A stretch of 64,000 nt of DNA from JAGVSV01 sp050952845 (GCA_050952845.1 JBMNLP010000001.1:992001-1056000); one strand, 5' to 3'. Shown: positions 7,844 to 16,101, counted from the stretch's first letter. The notes: generated by a model not told the origin, from the letters alone. Made by a program: numbers and translations.

Positions 7844-9148
7844 ATGTGGGAAACGCTGAAAAACGCATGGAAAGTACCCGAACTGCGGCAGAAGATTCTC
7901 TACACTTTTTTTATGCTGCTTGTTTTCCGGCTGGTTGGCGTCATTCCGGTGCCCGGCATCAACGCCAAAATCGTTAAAGACATTGCTGCAAAGTTTGATA
8001 TGCTTGGCCTGGTCAACATGATGACGGGCAACGCATTCAGCCAGATGACCATCATGGCCATGGGCATTACCCCCTACATCAATGCCAGCATCATCATTCA
8101 GCTGCTGACGGTGGCTATCCCCGCGCTGGAGCGTCTCCAGAAGGATGGCGGCCAGGAAGGCAAGGAGAAGATCAACCGTATCACGCGCTACAGCACGGTT
8201 GTGCTCGCGGCGCTCCAGGCGATTGGCATCATCGCGGGTCTGAACACCTCCAAGACCGACTCCGGCGAGCGGGTGTTGATGGCCAGCTATAACAACTTCT
8301 TTGGCTTGCTGTCCATTGGCGTGATCATGGCGGGCGGCACGTCGCTGGCTATGTGGATTGGTGAACGTATTACCCAGAAAGGCATTGGCAACGGCATATC
8401 GCTGCTGATATTTGCCGGCATCATATCCAACCTGTTCAATGGCATCCTGATGGCGTTCCTTGACGTGCTGGGTATCAATCCCAATCCCACCGGCACAACC
8501 GTCGTACAGTTTCTGATACTGATGGTGGTGACGTTGGTGATCATTACGGTGGTCACATTTGTCGACATGGCTGAACGGCGCATCCCGGTGCAGTATGCCA
8601 AGCGCGTTGTGGGGCGCCGTATGTATGGAGGCCAGTCCACACACATTCCCATGAAGGTGGTATCGGTAGGCGTGCTGCCGCTGATTTTCGCCTATTCCTT
8701 CATGGCATTCCCTGGCACCATCATCGCCATGTTCGGCACCAACACGGCGATATACGCGTGGTGGACGAACAACATGAGCCAGACCTCGCCGCTGTATTTG
8801 TTGGTTACGGCATTGCTGATCGTGGCGTTCTCGTACTTCTACCAGTCCATCAGCTTTAACCCGCAGGACATCGCCAAAAACATCCAGCAGCAGGGGGGCA
8901 ATATCCCTGGCATTCGTTCGGGGAAAAATACGGTGGACTTTCTCTCCCGCATATCGAAGAGACTGACGCTGTTCGCGGCGCTGTTTTTAGCTGTGTTGGC
9001 AACGCTGCCATCGGTGTTGCAGGTATGGCAAAATGTCCGGATGCCGTATGCTGCTTCTTCGGTGTTGATCGCTGTCAGCGTGGCGTTAGAATCGGTTCGC
9101 CAGGTGGAAGCCAACCTGGTTATGCGCAACTACAAGGGGTTCCTGTAA
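7844..9148 (+). CDS. secY: Preprotein translocase channel SecY
   Basis: A 434-residue polytopic membrane protein of normal SecY length with ten expected hydrophobic helices. Recognisable family segments are FRLVGVIPVPGI (TM1), GITPYINASIIIQLL (TM2), the cytosolic loop VDMAERRIPVQYAKRV, and the C-terminal QVEANLVMRNYKGFL. SecY forms the protein-conducting channel with SecE and SecG and is driven by SecA. It lies between rplO and adk as in most Bacillota. Confidence 0.99.
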   Translation: MWETLKNAWKVPELRQKILYTFFMLLVFRLVGVIPVPGINAKIVKDIAAKFDMLGLVNMMTGNAFSQMTIMAMGITPYINASIIIQLLTVAIPALERLQKDGGQEGKEKINRITRYSTVVLAALQAIGIIAGLNTSKTDSGERVLMASYNNFFGLLSIGVIMAGGTSLAMWIGERITQKGIGNGISLLIFAGIISNLFNGILMAFLDVLGINPNPTGTTVVQFLILMVVTLVIITVVTFVDMAERRIPVQYAKRVVGRRMYGGQSTHIPMKVVSVGVLPLIFAYSFMAFPGTIIAMFGTNTAIYAWWTNNMSQTSPLYLLVTALLIVAFSYFYQSISFNPQDIAKNIQQQGGNIPGIRSGKNTVDFLSRISKRLTLFAALFLAVLATLPSVLQVWQNVRMPYAASSVLIAVSVALESVRQVEANLVMRNYKGFL

Positions 9149-9159
9149 GGGGGCTGGGT

Positions 9160-9789
9160 ATGAACTTGATTTTCCTTGGGCCGCCTGGCGCAGGCAAGGG
9201 AACGCAGGCAGCCAGGTTGCAGGCGCAATATGGGTGGGATCATGTATCGACCGGCGATATGTTTCGACAGGCGATGACAGACAATACCCCTCTGGGTCAG
9301 GTTGCCCGCGGGTATATCGATGAAGGGGAGCTTGTGCCCGACGATGTGGTGATTGCCATGGTTCGTGAACGGTTGAACCAGGGAACAAACGGCGAAGGTT
9401 TTATACTGGACGGTTTTCCGCGCACGGTGGCTCAGGCGGAGGCATTGTCTTTATCAATAGCTATTGATGCTGTGATCAGCCTGGAAGTGCCCGACGGTCA
9501 GCTGGTTGATCGCATATCGGGGCGCAGGGTATGTAAACGCTGTAGCCATACTTTTTACGCAGGGCGCCTGGTGGATAAGGCCAGGTGTCCCGAATGCGGT
9601 GGTCCGCTGTTCCGCCGCGATGATGACGAGCCTTCTACCGTACGCAAGCGCTTAGCTGTGTACCATGAGCAGACTGAGCCGCTTATTACTTACTACCGTG
9701 AAAACGGCTTGCTCAGGCAGGTAGCGGCGACGGGATCGGTGGATGATGTATACAGCGGCATTCTTAAAACCCTGGGGCTGGATGGCTGA
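9160..9789 (+). CDS. adk: Adenylate kinase
   Basis: A 209-residue long-form adenylate kinase (ATP + AMP to 2 ADP). The P-loop GPPGAGKGT is at residues 7-15, the NMP-binding and DGFPRT motifs follow, and the LID carries four cysteines (C125, C128, C143, C146), so the lid is the zinc-bearing type. ATG 9160 starts MNLIFLGPPG; the longer open frame begins inside secY. It starts 11 bases after the secY stop. Confidence 0.98.
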   Translation: MNLIFLGPPGAGKGTQAARLQAQYGWDHVSTGDMFRQAMTDNTPLGQVARGYIDEGELVPDDVVIAMVRERLNQGTNGEGFILDGFPRTVAQAEALSLSIAIDAVISLEVPDGQLVDRISGRRVCKRCSHTFYAGRLVDKARCPECGGPLFRRDDDEPSTVRKRLAVYHEQTEPLITYYRENGLLRQVAATGSVDDVYSGILKTLGLDG

Positions 9790-9792
9790 CAG

Positions 9793-10605
9793 ATGATCAT
9801 CACTGCAAAGAATGCCGTCCAGTTGGGCAAGATGCGCAGCGCAGGGCATCTGCTATACGATGTACTGTGCGCGCTACGCGAAAAAATTTGTCCCGGCATG
9901 ACAACGAAAGCGCTGGATGCCTATGCGGAGGAGATGATCCGTGCAGGGGGCGCGATCCCATCCTTCCTGGGTTATCAGGGATTTCCGGCGTCGATCTGCA
10001 CGTCTATTGATGAGCAGGTGGTGCATGGCATCCCCTCGGATAAGGTTGTGCTGGTGGCAGGCAGCATCATCAGCGTGGATTGTGGGCTGATATTAGACGG
10101 CTGGCAGGCTGACAGCGCCTTCACGCACTCTGTTGGCGCCATCACCCCGGAGAAAGCCAGGCTGATTCAGGTGACGGAGCAGTGCTTTTTTTCAGGGGCG
10201 AGCGCCGCGGTTGCCGGCAACCGCATCGGTGACATCGGCAGCGCTGTACAGGCAGTCGCTGAAGAGCACGGATATTCGGTTGTGCGCGATTTAACGGGGC
10301 ATGGCATCGGGCAGGACATGCATGAACCGCCTTCCGTGCCGAACTTTGGTATGCCCGGGGTTGGCATCCGCCTGCGCCGTGGCATGACGCTGGCGTTGGA
10401 ACCCATGATTGCCATGGGGGATTATCCTGTTCGGCAGTTGTCTGATGGATGGACCTTTGTCACCAGAGATGGTAGCCCCTGTGCCCATTATGAGCATACC
10501 ATTGCCGTGACCAACGGCTTTCCGGAACTGCTGACGCTGCCCGGGTATGTATTTAAAGCGCTTCATGAGGAAGCAGGGAACGCGGGGGCGCGCCATGAAG
10601 CCTGA
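9793..10605 (+). CDS. map: Methionine aminopeptidase, type I
   Basis: A 270-residue type I enzyme that removes the initiator methionine. All five metal ligands can be placed: the two aspartates of SVDCGLILDGWQAD (11 residues apart), His in GHGIGQDMHE, Glu in ALEPM and Glu in HYEHTIAVT. It lacks the SEC-C zinc extension but has about 20 extra residues after the last ligand region. It follows adk after 3 bases and overlaps the KOW-domain gene by 11. Confidence 0.97.
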   Translation: MIITAKNAVQLGKMRSAGHLLYDVLCALREKICPGMTTKALDAYAEEMIRAGGAIPSFLGYQGFPASICTSIDEQVVHGIPSDKVVLVAGSIISVDCGLILDGWQADSAFTHSVGAITPEKARLIQVTEQCFFSGASAAVAGNRIGDIGSAVQAVAEEHGYSVVRDLTGHGIGQDMHEPPSVPNFGMPGVGIRLRRGMTLALEPMIAMGDYPVRQLSDGWTFVTRDGSPCAHYEHTIAVTNGFPELLTLPGYVFKALHEEAGNAGARHEA

Positions 10606-10891
10606 AATCCGAAGTGGAATTGCCGTTATTTCCAAAAAAGGACGTGACAAGGGTCGGTTGTTTATGGTATTATATGAGTTGGACGCTGATTTTGTCATGA
10701 TTTGCGATGGAGATCTACGCAAGCTTGAACGACCAAAGAAAAAGCGCCGCAAACACCTGTCGCCGACCAGCCTGGAACTTCAAGAGCTGACGGCGCTGTA
10801 TAACTCGGGCAGGCTCAAGAATAGCGATGTCCGTGCTGTCCTTGCCCCGTTTAATGAAACACTGACTTTATCCCAGGACGTACCCAAGTAA
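10595..10891 (+). CDS. KOW-domain RNA-binding protein (L14e-like)
   Basis: A 98-residue basic protein with an N-terminal KOW-like motif (GIAVISKKGRDKGRLFMVL) and a lysine/arginine patch (ERPKKKRRKHL). Clostridia commonly carry such an L14e/L6e/L27e-like gene between map and infA; its role is unproven, presumably RNA or ribosome binding. ATG 10595 overlaps the end of map by 11 bases and is chosen over the ORF start at 10547. The site GGGGGCGCG precedes it. Confidence 0.88.
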   Translation: MKPEIRSGIAVISKKGRDKGRLFMVLYELDADFVMICDGDLRKLERPKKKRRKHLSPTSLELQELTALYNSGRLKNSDVRAVLAPFNETLTLSQDVPK

Positions 10892-10905
10892 GGAGGGCCG
10901 AGTGT

Positions 10906-11127
10906 TTGTCAAAAAGTGACGTCATCGAACTTGAAGGCAGAGTTGTAGAAGCATTGCCCAATGCGATGTTTACGGTGGAATTGCCCAACGGGCATCGTAT
11001 CATGGCACATATATCGGGAAAAATGCGCATGAATTTCATCCGTATCTACCCGGGTGACAAGGTCACCATAGAATTGTCCCCGTACGACCTGACCAGAGGC
11101 CGTATTACCTGGCGAAGCAGGCACTGA
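10906..11127 (+). CDS. infA: Translation initiation factor IF-1
   Basis: A 73-residue OB-fold IF-1 (SKSDVIELEGRVVEALPNAM, GHRIMAHISGKMRMNFIRI, LTRGRITWRSR). It occupies the 30S A site during initiation. The start codon is TTG at 10906, supported by AGGAGGG at 10891-10897, 8 bases upstream; no ATG or GTG is available in frame near the conserved N-terminus. Co-transcribed with map and rpmJ. Confidence 0.97.
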   Translation: MSKSDVIELEGRVVEALPNAMFTVELPNGHRIMAHISGKMRMNFIRIYPGDKVTIELSPYDLTRGRITWRSRH

Positions 11128-11172
11128 CAAGGCAACACAAACCTGTCGTGCTTATAAGAGGAGGGCACCATT

Positions 11173-11286
11173 ATGAAAGTACGTCCGTCTGTGAAAAAAA
11201 TCTGTGAGAAGTGCAAGGTGATCAAGCGCAAAGGCAACGTGATGATCATCTGTGAAAACCCAAAGCACAAGCAGAGACAGGGCTAA
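11173..11286 (+). CDS. rpmJ: Ribosomal protein L36, zinc form
   Basis: A 37-residue protein, MKVRPSVKKICEKCKVIKRK then GNVMIICENPKHKQRQG. The CXXC at residues 11-14, Cys27 and His32 form the expected single zinc site, so this is the C+ form. L36 is the smallest 50S protein. AGAGGAGGG lies before the ATG at 11173. It sits between infA and rpsM as in other Bacillota. Confidence 0.97.
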   Translation: MKVRPSVKKICEKCKVIKRKGNVMIICENPKHKQRQG

Positions 11287-11303
11287 TGCCCCTAAAAATA
11301 AAT

Positions 11304-11373
11304 CGCGTGGGCGGCTGACCGGTTTTTCGGTACCATGCGGTTTTATCATACATGCGAAGGCTTTTCCGGCCTT
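11304..11373 (+). promoter_or_regulatory. Structured leader upstream of rpsM
   Basis: The 126-base gap between rpmJ and rpsM holds a two-tier hairpin: CGCGTGG (11304-11310) with CCATGCG (11333-11339), enclosing ACCG (11318-11321)/CGGT (11328-11331), directly followed by GTTTTATC. A second small hairpin, AAGGC (11357-11361)/GCCTT (11369-11373), comes next. The first resembles a weak attenuator. In other bacteria the alpha operon is controlled by S4 at this place; that is only an analogy here. Confidence 0.45.
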
Positions 11374-11412
11374 AACCTATTAACATGAGAAACTTGGAGG
11401 TGTAACCGTCAC

Positions 11413-11793
11413 ATGGCACGTATAGCGGGGGTCGACCTGCCCCGGGAAAAACGCGTTGAAATCGGACTGACCTATATCTTTGGTATCGGCTTGACGACTT
11501 CGAAAAAAATACTGGCTGAGACCGGCATTGATCCGGATCTGCGTGTCCGCGATCTATCTGAGAATGATATCAGCAAGCTGCGCGAGTATATCGAGCACCA
11601 CGTCAAAGTGGAAGGCGATCTGCGTCGTGAGATTTCAATGAACATCAAGCGTCTGGTGGAGATCGGCAGTTACCGTGGTATTCGCCATCGGCGTAGTTTG
11701 CCTGTTCGTGGACAGAACACCAAACAGAACGCACGTACGCGAAAAGGACCCAAACGCCAGCAGGTTGCGGGCAAGAAAAAGGCGACCAAATAA
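11413..11793 (+). CDS. rpsM: Ribosomal protein S13
   Basis: A 126-residue S13 starting MARIAGVDLPREKRVEIGL with the helix-two-turn-helix region and the basic C-terminal tail (GIRHRRSLPVRGQNTKQNAR) that reaches the tRNA sites. It contacts S19 and L5 in the head bridge. The site TTGGAGGTG lies about 12 bases upstream of the ATG. First gene of the rpsM-rpsK-rpsD-rpoA-rplQ part. Confidence 0.99.
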   Translation: MARIAGVDLPREKRVEIGLTYIFGIGLTTSKKILAETGIDPDLRVRDLSENDISKLREYIEHHVKVEGDLRREISMNIKRLVEIGSYRGIRHRRSLPVRGQNTKQNARTRKGPKRQQVAGKKKATK

Positions 11794-11810
11794 CCGCATC
11801 ATTGAGTAAT

Positions 11811-11827
11811 TGCCCGCATAACGGGCA
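11811..11827 (+). promoter_or_regulatory. Small hairpin before rpsK
   Basis: TGCCCG (11811-11816) and CGGGCA (11822-11827) form a perfect 6-bp stem with a 5-base loop, ending directly at the ribosome site GAAGGGAG of rpsK. No T-run follows. It may affect access to the rpsK start or stabilise the mRNA; function is not shown. Confidence 0.35.
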
Positions 11828-11842
11828 TGAAGGGAGCAGCAG

Positions 11843-12244
11843 ATGGCACCAAGAGGCAGCCTGAAAAGAACAGCACGCAGACGCCGTGAACGCAAGCTCG
11901 TGGAAAAAGGCGTTGTGCATATCCAGTCATCTTTTAATAATACCATCGTTACCATCACCGACACCATGGGCAACGCGCTCAGCTGGGCATCAGCCGGCGG
12001 CATGGGCTTTAGAGGCAACAAGAAATCAACCCCGTTTGCCGCGCAGATGGCGGCGGAGACAGCAGCCAGAGCCGCCGCCGAATATGGCCTTAGAACGGTC
12101 GATGTGTTTGTCAAAGGCCCCGGATCAGGGCGCGAAGCGGCGATCAGATCGCTGCAGACAGCAGGCCTTGAAGTGACCATGATCAAGGACGTGACGCCGA
12201 TTCCCCATAACGGTTGCCGTCCGCCCAAAAGAAGAAGAGTGTAA
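11843..12244 (+). CDS. rpsK: Ribosomal protein S11
   Basis: A 133-residue S11 with the family core HIQSSFNNTIVTITDTMGNA, WASAGGMGFRGNKKSTPFAA and the C-terminal DVTPIPHNGCRPPKRRRV. S11 forms the 30S platform with S7 and S18 and lies near the mRNA exit. The ATG follows GAAGGGAGCAGCAG. rpsD follows after 20 bases. Confidence 0.99.
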   Translation: MAPRGSLKRTARRRRERKLVEKGVVHIQSSFNNTIVTITDTMGNALSWASAGGMGFRGNKKSTPFAAQMAAETAARAAAEYGLRTVDVFVKGPGSGREAAIRSLQTAGLEVTMIKDVTPIPHNGCRPPKRRRV

Positions 12245-12264
12245 TCAAAGGAGGTTCCGCCAAT

Positions 12265-12891
12265 ATGGCAAGATATACAGGCTCTGTTTGCCGCCTTTGC
12301 CGGCGTGAAGGCGTCAAGCTCTTCCTGAAGGGGGAGAAATGCTTTTCGCAGAAATGTGCCCTCGCTAAGCGCCCTACACCGCCCGGCCAGCATGGCAAGG
12401 CGCGTCAGCGCAGGATGAGCGAATACGGTGCGCAGCTGCGTGAGAAGCAGAAGGCTAAGCGCGCATATGGCTTGCAGGAAACGCAGTTTAAGCGCACGTA
12501 TGACCGCGCTGTGTCCATGAAGGGCGTCAGCGGCGAAAACCTGCTTCAGTTGCTTGAACGCAGGCTGGATAATGTTGTGTTCCGGTCGGGTTTTGCTCCT
12601 TCGCGCGCTGCTGCTCGTCAACTGGTTACGCATGGCCATTTCCTGGTTAACGGACGAAAGGTTGATATTCCTTCCTTTACTGTCGATGCTGACGATGTGC
12701 TCACAGTGCGTACGCGCAGCAAGGAAATGCAGCACTTCAAGGATGTCCGCGAAGGTACACCCCGCATTCTGCCCAAATGGCTCATGGTGAACGCCGATGC
12801 GCTGACAGCGACAGTTTCTGCGCTGCCGACCCGTGAGGACATCGACCTGACACTGCAGGAGAACCTGATCGTCGAGTTCTACTCCCGGTAA
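12265..12891 (+). CDS. rpsD: Ribosomal protein S4, zinc-binding type
   Basis: A 208-residue S4. The N-terminus (MARYTGSVCRLCRREG, later CFSQKCALAKRP) holds four cysteines in the zinc-ribbon arrangement; the S4 RNA-binding domain follows (LERRLDNVVFRSGFA, AARQLVTHGHFLVNG). S4 nucleates 30S assembly. ATG 12265 follows AAAGGAGG; the longer ORF start at 12214 lies inside rpsK. Position within the alpha operon is usual for many Clostridia. Confidence 0.99.
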   Translation: MARYTGSVCRLCRREGVKLFLKGEKCFSQKCALAKRPTPPGQHGKARQRRMSEYGAQLREKQKAKRAYGLQETQFKRTYDRAVSMKGVSGENLLQLLERRLDNVVFRSGFAPSRAAARQLVTHGHFLVNGRKVDIPSFTVDADDVLTVRTRSKEMQHFKDVREGTPRILPKWLMVNADALTATVSALPTREDIDLTLQENLIVEFYSR

Positions 12892-12949
12892 ACCCGGCAT
12901 GGCGTGAACGATCCATACCAGTCGAATTCCGTTAGGAGGAAAATCTGCC

Positions 12950-13903
12950 GTGATAAGAGAGATAGGGCTCGAGTCCCCGCGCATTAGGCGTTCGGGTTCC
13001 AAAGACGATGAATTTTTCGGGCGTTTTGAAGTGGAGCCGCTGGAGCGTGGATACGGCTTGACGCTGGGCAACGCGCTTCGCCGGGTGCTGTTGAGTTCCC
13101 TGCCGGGCGCTGCGGTGACCAGCGTGAACATTGAGGGCATTCAGCATGAGTTTGCGACCATCCCCGGCGTCAAGGAAGATGTGCCGGAGATCATCCTCAA
13201 CCTGAAGGAACTGGCTATCCGTTCATTCTCGGATCAGCCCAAGGTGGTGGAGATTGACGTAACCGGCCCTGCTGTGGTGACTGCCGCTGACATCCGTGTG
13301 GACAGCGAGGTGGAGATCATCAACCTCCAGCAGCACATTGCAACGCTAAGCAAGGATGCGCGGCTGCATATGTGGTTGACCATCGACAAAGGCCGAGGCT
13401 ATGTGCCGGCGGAGAAAAACAAGCAGACACCGCCGCAGATCGGGTCTATTCCGGTAGACTCCATTTACACGCCCATGCGCAAGGTCAACTACTTTGTCGA
13501 GGACACCCGTGTCGGGCAGACAACCGACTATGACAAGCTGATCCTCGAGGTGTGGACAAATGGCAGCATCAACCCGGAAGAAGCCATTGGTATGGCAGCC
13601 AAGCTGCTGACCGAACAGCTGACGTTATTCACTGAGCTGACCGACGCTCCTGTGCAGCCTGTTGATCCCGTGCCTGACAGCGATGGAACGGGAAAAAACC
13701 TTGAGATGACCATTGAGGAGTTGGATTTGTCGGTTCGCGCTTTCAATTGCTTGAAGCGCGCCGGTATTAACACCGTGAGCGAGTTGGTTCAGAAAAACCA
13801 GGAAGAAATGATGAAGGTTCGTAATCTGGGCAAGAAGAGCCTTGAAGAAGTAGAGCAGAAGCTGGCCTTGCTGGGGCTCGCTCTGCGCAAGACTGAAGAA
13901 TAA
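12950..13903 (+). CDS. rpoA: RNA polymerase alpha subunit
   Basis: A 317-residue alpha subunit. The N-terminal domain (residues about 1-230) has the dimerisation core FEVEPLERGYGLTLGNALRR; the C-terminal domain (about 250-317) has FNCLKRAGINTVSELV and the DNA-contacting helix-hairpin RNLGKKSLEEVEQKL. The start is GTG 12950 with GTTAGGAGG upstream. It follows rpsD after 58 bases. Confidence 0.99.
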   Translation: MIREIGLESPRIRRSGSKDDEFFGRFEVEPLERGYGLTLGNALRRVLLSSLPGAAVTSVNIEGIQHEFATIPGVKEDVPEIILNLKELAIRSFSDQPKVVEIDVTGPAVVTAADIRVDSEVEIINLQQHIATLSKDARLHMWLTIDKGRGYVPAEKNKQTPPQIGSIPVDSIYTPMRKVNYFVEDTRVGQTTDYDKLILEVWTNGSINPEEAIGMAAKLLTEQLTLFTELTDAPVQPVDPVPDSDGTGKNLEMTIEELDLSVRAFNCLKRAGINTVSELVQKNQEEMMKVRNLGKKSLEEVEQKLALLGLALRKTEE

Positions 13904-13937
13904 TACCACTGCCCCCGGGCAAAGGAGGAGATATCCT

Positions 13938-14453
13938 ATGGCAAAGCAACGCAAGCTTGGCTTGGTGGCCGATCAGCGTAAGGCACTTCTGCGCAACCAG
14001 GTGACCAGCCTGCTCTGGCATGGCCGCATTGAGACCTCCCTGGCGCGTGCGAAGGAAGTCCGCAGAATCGCCGAGAAACTGGTTACCTTAGCTGTGCGCG
14101 AGTATGACAATACGGTCGAAGTCAAAAAAGAATACCATAACGAGAAAGGGCAGATCGTTACCATCGATGTGATCAACGACGCGCCCAGCAAGCTGCATGC
14201 GCGCAGGATCATGCTGGCTTACCTGTACAATGTCAAGGAAGCCAGGAAGGATGATGAAAGCAAGGCTGAGTACCGCGAGCGCACCAGTGATGCCAAGCAT
14301 CCCGTGATCGAAAAGGTGTTCCGCGAATATGCCCCACGCTACCGCGCGCGCAATGCGGAGAAGAATTGCGCAGGTGGATATACGCGCATCTATAAGTTAG
14401 GTCCCCGGCGTGGCGATGCTTCAGAGCGTGTGATCATCGAAATGGTAGAGTAA
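13938..14453 (+). CDS. rplQ: Ribosomal protein L17, enlarged
   Basis: A 171-residue L17; most bacterial copies are about 115-130. The N-terminal half (QRKALLRNQVTSLLWHGRIET, RIAEKLVTLA) and the C-terminus (GGYTRIYKLGPRRGDASERVII) are canonical. Extra residues in the middle (around 55-110) include a strand pair with VEVKKEYHNEKGQIVTIDV and a charged helix. L17 lies near the tunnel exit. GCAAAGGAGGAG precedes the ATG. Last gene of the supercluster. Confidence 0.97.
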   Translation: MAKQRKLGLVADQRKALLRNQVTSLLWHGRIETSLARAKEVRRIAEKLVTLAVREYDNTVEVKKEYHNEKGQIVTIDVINDAPSKLHARRIMLAYLYNVKEARKDDESKAEYRERTSDAKHPVIEKVFREYAPRYRARNAEKNCAGGYTRIYKLGPRRGDASERVIIEMVE

Positions 14454-14469
14454 TGGTGTTTTACAGCAG

Positions 14470-14500
14470 ACGGCCGGCATGATGCCCGCCGTTTTTTTGT
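14470..14500 (+). terminator. Intrinsic terminator of the ribosomal supercluster
   Basis: ACGGCCGGC pairs with GCCCGCCGT (stem 14470-14491, one C-C mismatch, 4-5 base loop) and is followed by seven T residues (14492-14498). It lies 17 bases after the rplQ stop and is the first convincing terminator after the start of the window. Confidence 0.9.
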
Positions 14501-14532
14501 TTATACCAGCTGCAATGATAGCGCAAATCGGG

Positions 14533-14538
14533 TATAAT
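14533..14538 (+). promoter_or_regulatory. Probable -10 element for the NadD-like/YqeK gene
   Basis: A perfect TATAAT at 14533-14538 lies 30 bases before the chosen start and downstream of the rplQ terminator. A -35 element at the right distance is weak (CTGCAA around 14510-14515). Confidence 0.55.
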
Positions 14539-14567
14539 GCTGTCATGGAGGTTGGAAGGATGGTTTG

Positions 14568-15767
14568 GTGAGACGGATTGGCTTGTATGGCAGCATGTTT
14601 GACCCGGTGCATCTGGATGATGTCCGTCTGGTGACGGATGCTCTGCTGAGGATGCGGCTGGACGAGGTTATCCTGTTGCCATATGATACGGAAGAAGCGT
14701 GTCTAAAGACGGCGTCGCGCCGGGACAGGCTGAACATGCTGGCGCTGGCTTTTGCGGGCCTGCCGGGCGTTACCCTTGCTGAGGAGCGCTTTCAGCCCGG
14801 ACTGCAAGGCTTGATTGACGCTTCTGGGAGAGTTTTAGCTGACGCGGATGCAGATCTTACGCTGCTGATAGATGCTGTCGGCTTGCCTGGCTTTCTGAAT
14901 GCATGCTCGACAACATCTACGTGGGACAACTGTGGCTTGCTGGTTTATCCACGACGGGGGGAGGATCATCGCAGCTTAGTGGCTGAGGCAGCACAGCGTG
15001 GCTTTCGCGTCTGCGTGCCGGACATCGTGCCGTTATCCTGCACCGATACCGTGGCACGCGGGCAGATTGGGCGGCTCAGCGACGCGCCGGATATGCTTAT
15101 CCCTGCCGTAGCTGAATACATCGCGCTGCACGGCTTGTATCAGCCACCATATCAAAAGTTGCTGCGCCGTAGCATGAATGACAGGCGCTACCGGCACACG
15201 CTGGGTGTTCGCGATACAGCGGTGCGCCTGGCGCGGGTGCACGGTATTTCTATGCAGAAAGCCGCTGTTGCAGGTTTGCTGCACGATTGTGCCAAAGCTA
15301 TGAAGCTGTCGCAGATGCAAGCCATCGCGAAGAAATATCGTCTGTGCCTGAGTCGGGAAACGCTGGCAAGCGACGCGCTGCTCCACGGCCCGGTTGGCGC
15401 CGAGTTAGCCCGTGTGCGCTATCAGATAGAAAATCCGGATGTTCTCAACGCCATCCGCTATCATACGGTGGGCAGGGCGGGCATGTCCGGGTTGGAGTTG
15501 TGCGTCTATTTGGCTGATGTTATTGAACCGGGACGCAAAGCGTTCCCGGCGCTGAACAGTATCCGGGCGCTGGCTGAGGTATCGCTGGAGGAGGCGACGC
15601 TCAAGGCCATGCTGGCTGCCAGAGACTATGTGCTGGCTAAAGGAGAAGGTTATTGTACTGATTCGCTGGAAGCGATCAGCGATCTGCACCAAAAGATTAC
15701 CATGAAAAGGAGGAGCAAGAATGCAAGAAAAGGATTTAGCCCACAGAATTTCGCAGATACTATATGA
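14568..15767 (+). CDS. Degenerate NadD-like domain fused to YqeK-type HD hydrolase
   Basis: A 399-residue two-domain protein. Residues about 1-197 follow nicotinate-mononucleotide adenylyltransferase (GLYGSMFDPVH at the start, LIPAVAEYIALHGLY at the end), but the catalytic HXGH has become HLDD and the ISSTXIR motif has become LSCTDTV, so adenylyl transfer is doubtful. Residues about 200-370 are an HD domain of the YqeK family (His210, His239-Asp240 in GLLHDCAK, then LLHGPVGAELA); YqeK proteins hydrolyse Ap4A. nadD-yqeK-rsfS is a common Firmicute gene order; here the first two are one gene. Start GTG 14568 is 8 bases after GGAAGGA; TTG 14565 is an alternative. It overlaps rsfS by 47 bases. Confidence 0.85.
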   Translation: MRRIGLYGSMFDPVHLDDVRLVTDALLRMRLDEVILLPYDTEEACLKTASRRDRLNMLALAFAGLPGVTLAEERFQPGLQGLIDASGRVLADADADLTLLIDAVGLPGFLNACSTTSTWDNCGLLVYPRRGEDHRSLVAEAAQRGFRVCVPDIVPLSCTDTVARGQIGRLSDAPDMLIPAVAEYIALHGLYQPPYQKLLRRSMNDRRYRHTLGVRDTAVRLARVHGISMQKAAVAGLLHDCAKAMKLSQMQAIAKKYRLCLSRETLASDALLHGPVGAELARVRYQIENPDVLNAIRYHTVGRAGMSGLELCVYLADVIEPGRKAFPALNSIRALAEVSLEEATLKAMLAARDYVLAKGEGYCTDSLEAISDLHQKITMKRRSKNARKGFSPQNFADTI

Positions 15768-16101
15768 CAGAAAAGCACAGGATATCGTTGTGCTGCAGGT
15801 GCCGCACCTGACGGTGCTGACGGACTATCTGGTCATCGCCAGCGGTACCAATCCCATCCAGGTGAGGACGCTGGCTGAACATGTGGAGGAGGAAATTGCA
15901 GCCTTGGGTGTTCGGGTGCGTCGCAGGGAGGGAGAGAAGGAAGGCCGCTGGGTTGTGCTGGATTATTTGTCTGTCATTGTTCATATATTTCATCCCGAGG
16001 ACCGCGGCTATTACCGCCTGGAGAGGCTGTGGGATGACGGGCGCAACCGCTTGCCGCTGCCATTCTATGATGATGTGCCGCTGGCGCAGGACCAGCCATG
16101 A
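15721..16101 (+). CDS. rsfS: Ribosome silencing factor RsfS
   Basis: A 126-residue RsfS (Iojap family). RsfS binds L14 and blocks subunit joining when nutrients are low. Family marks are DIVVLQVPHLTVLTDYLVIASG, GRWVVLDYLSVIVHIFHP and YYRLERLW. AAGGAGGAGC lies before ATG 15721 inside the end of the upstream gene (47-base overlap in another frame). Its stop overlaps the next ATG (ATGA). Confidence 0.97.
   Translation: MQEKDLAHRISQILYDRKAQDIVVLQVPHLTVLTDYLVIASGTNPIQVRTLAEHVEEEIAALGVRVRRREGEKEGRWVVLDYLSVIVHIFHPEDRGYYRLERLWDDGRNRLPLPFYDDVPLAQDQP

Noticed and set aside
11635..13140. A 501-codon minus-strand frame across rpsM, rpsK, rpsD and rpoA
   Set aside because: It runs opposite four certain ribosomal and polymerase genes and shows no family features.
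15721..15767. Frameshift between the HD-domain gene and rsfS
   Set aside because: Both genes are complete by family length and rsfS has its own AAGGAGGAGC site; the 47-base overlap is a normal gene overlap.
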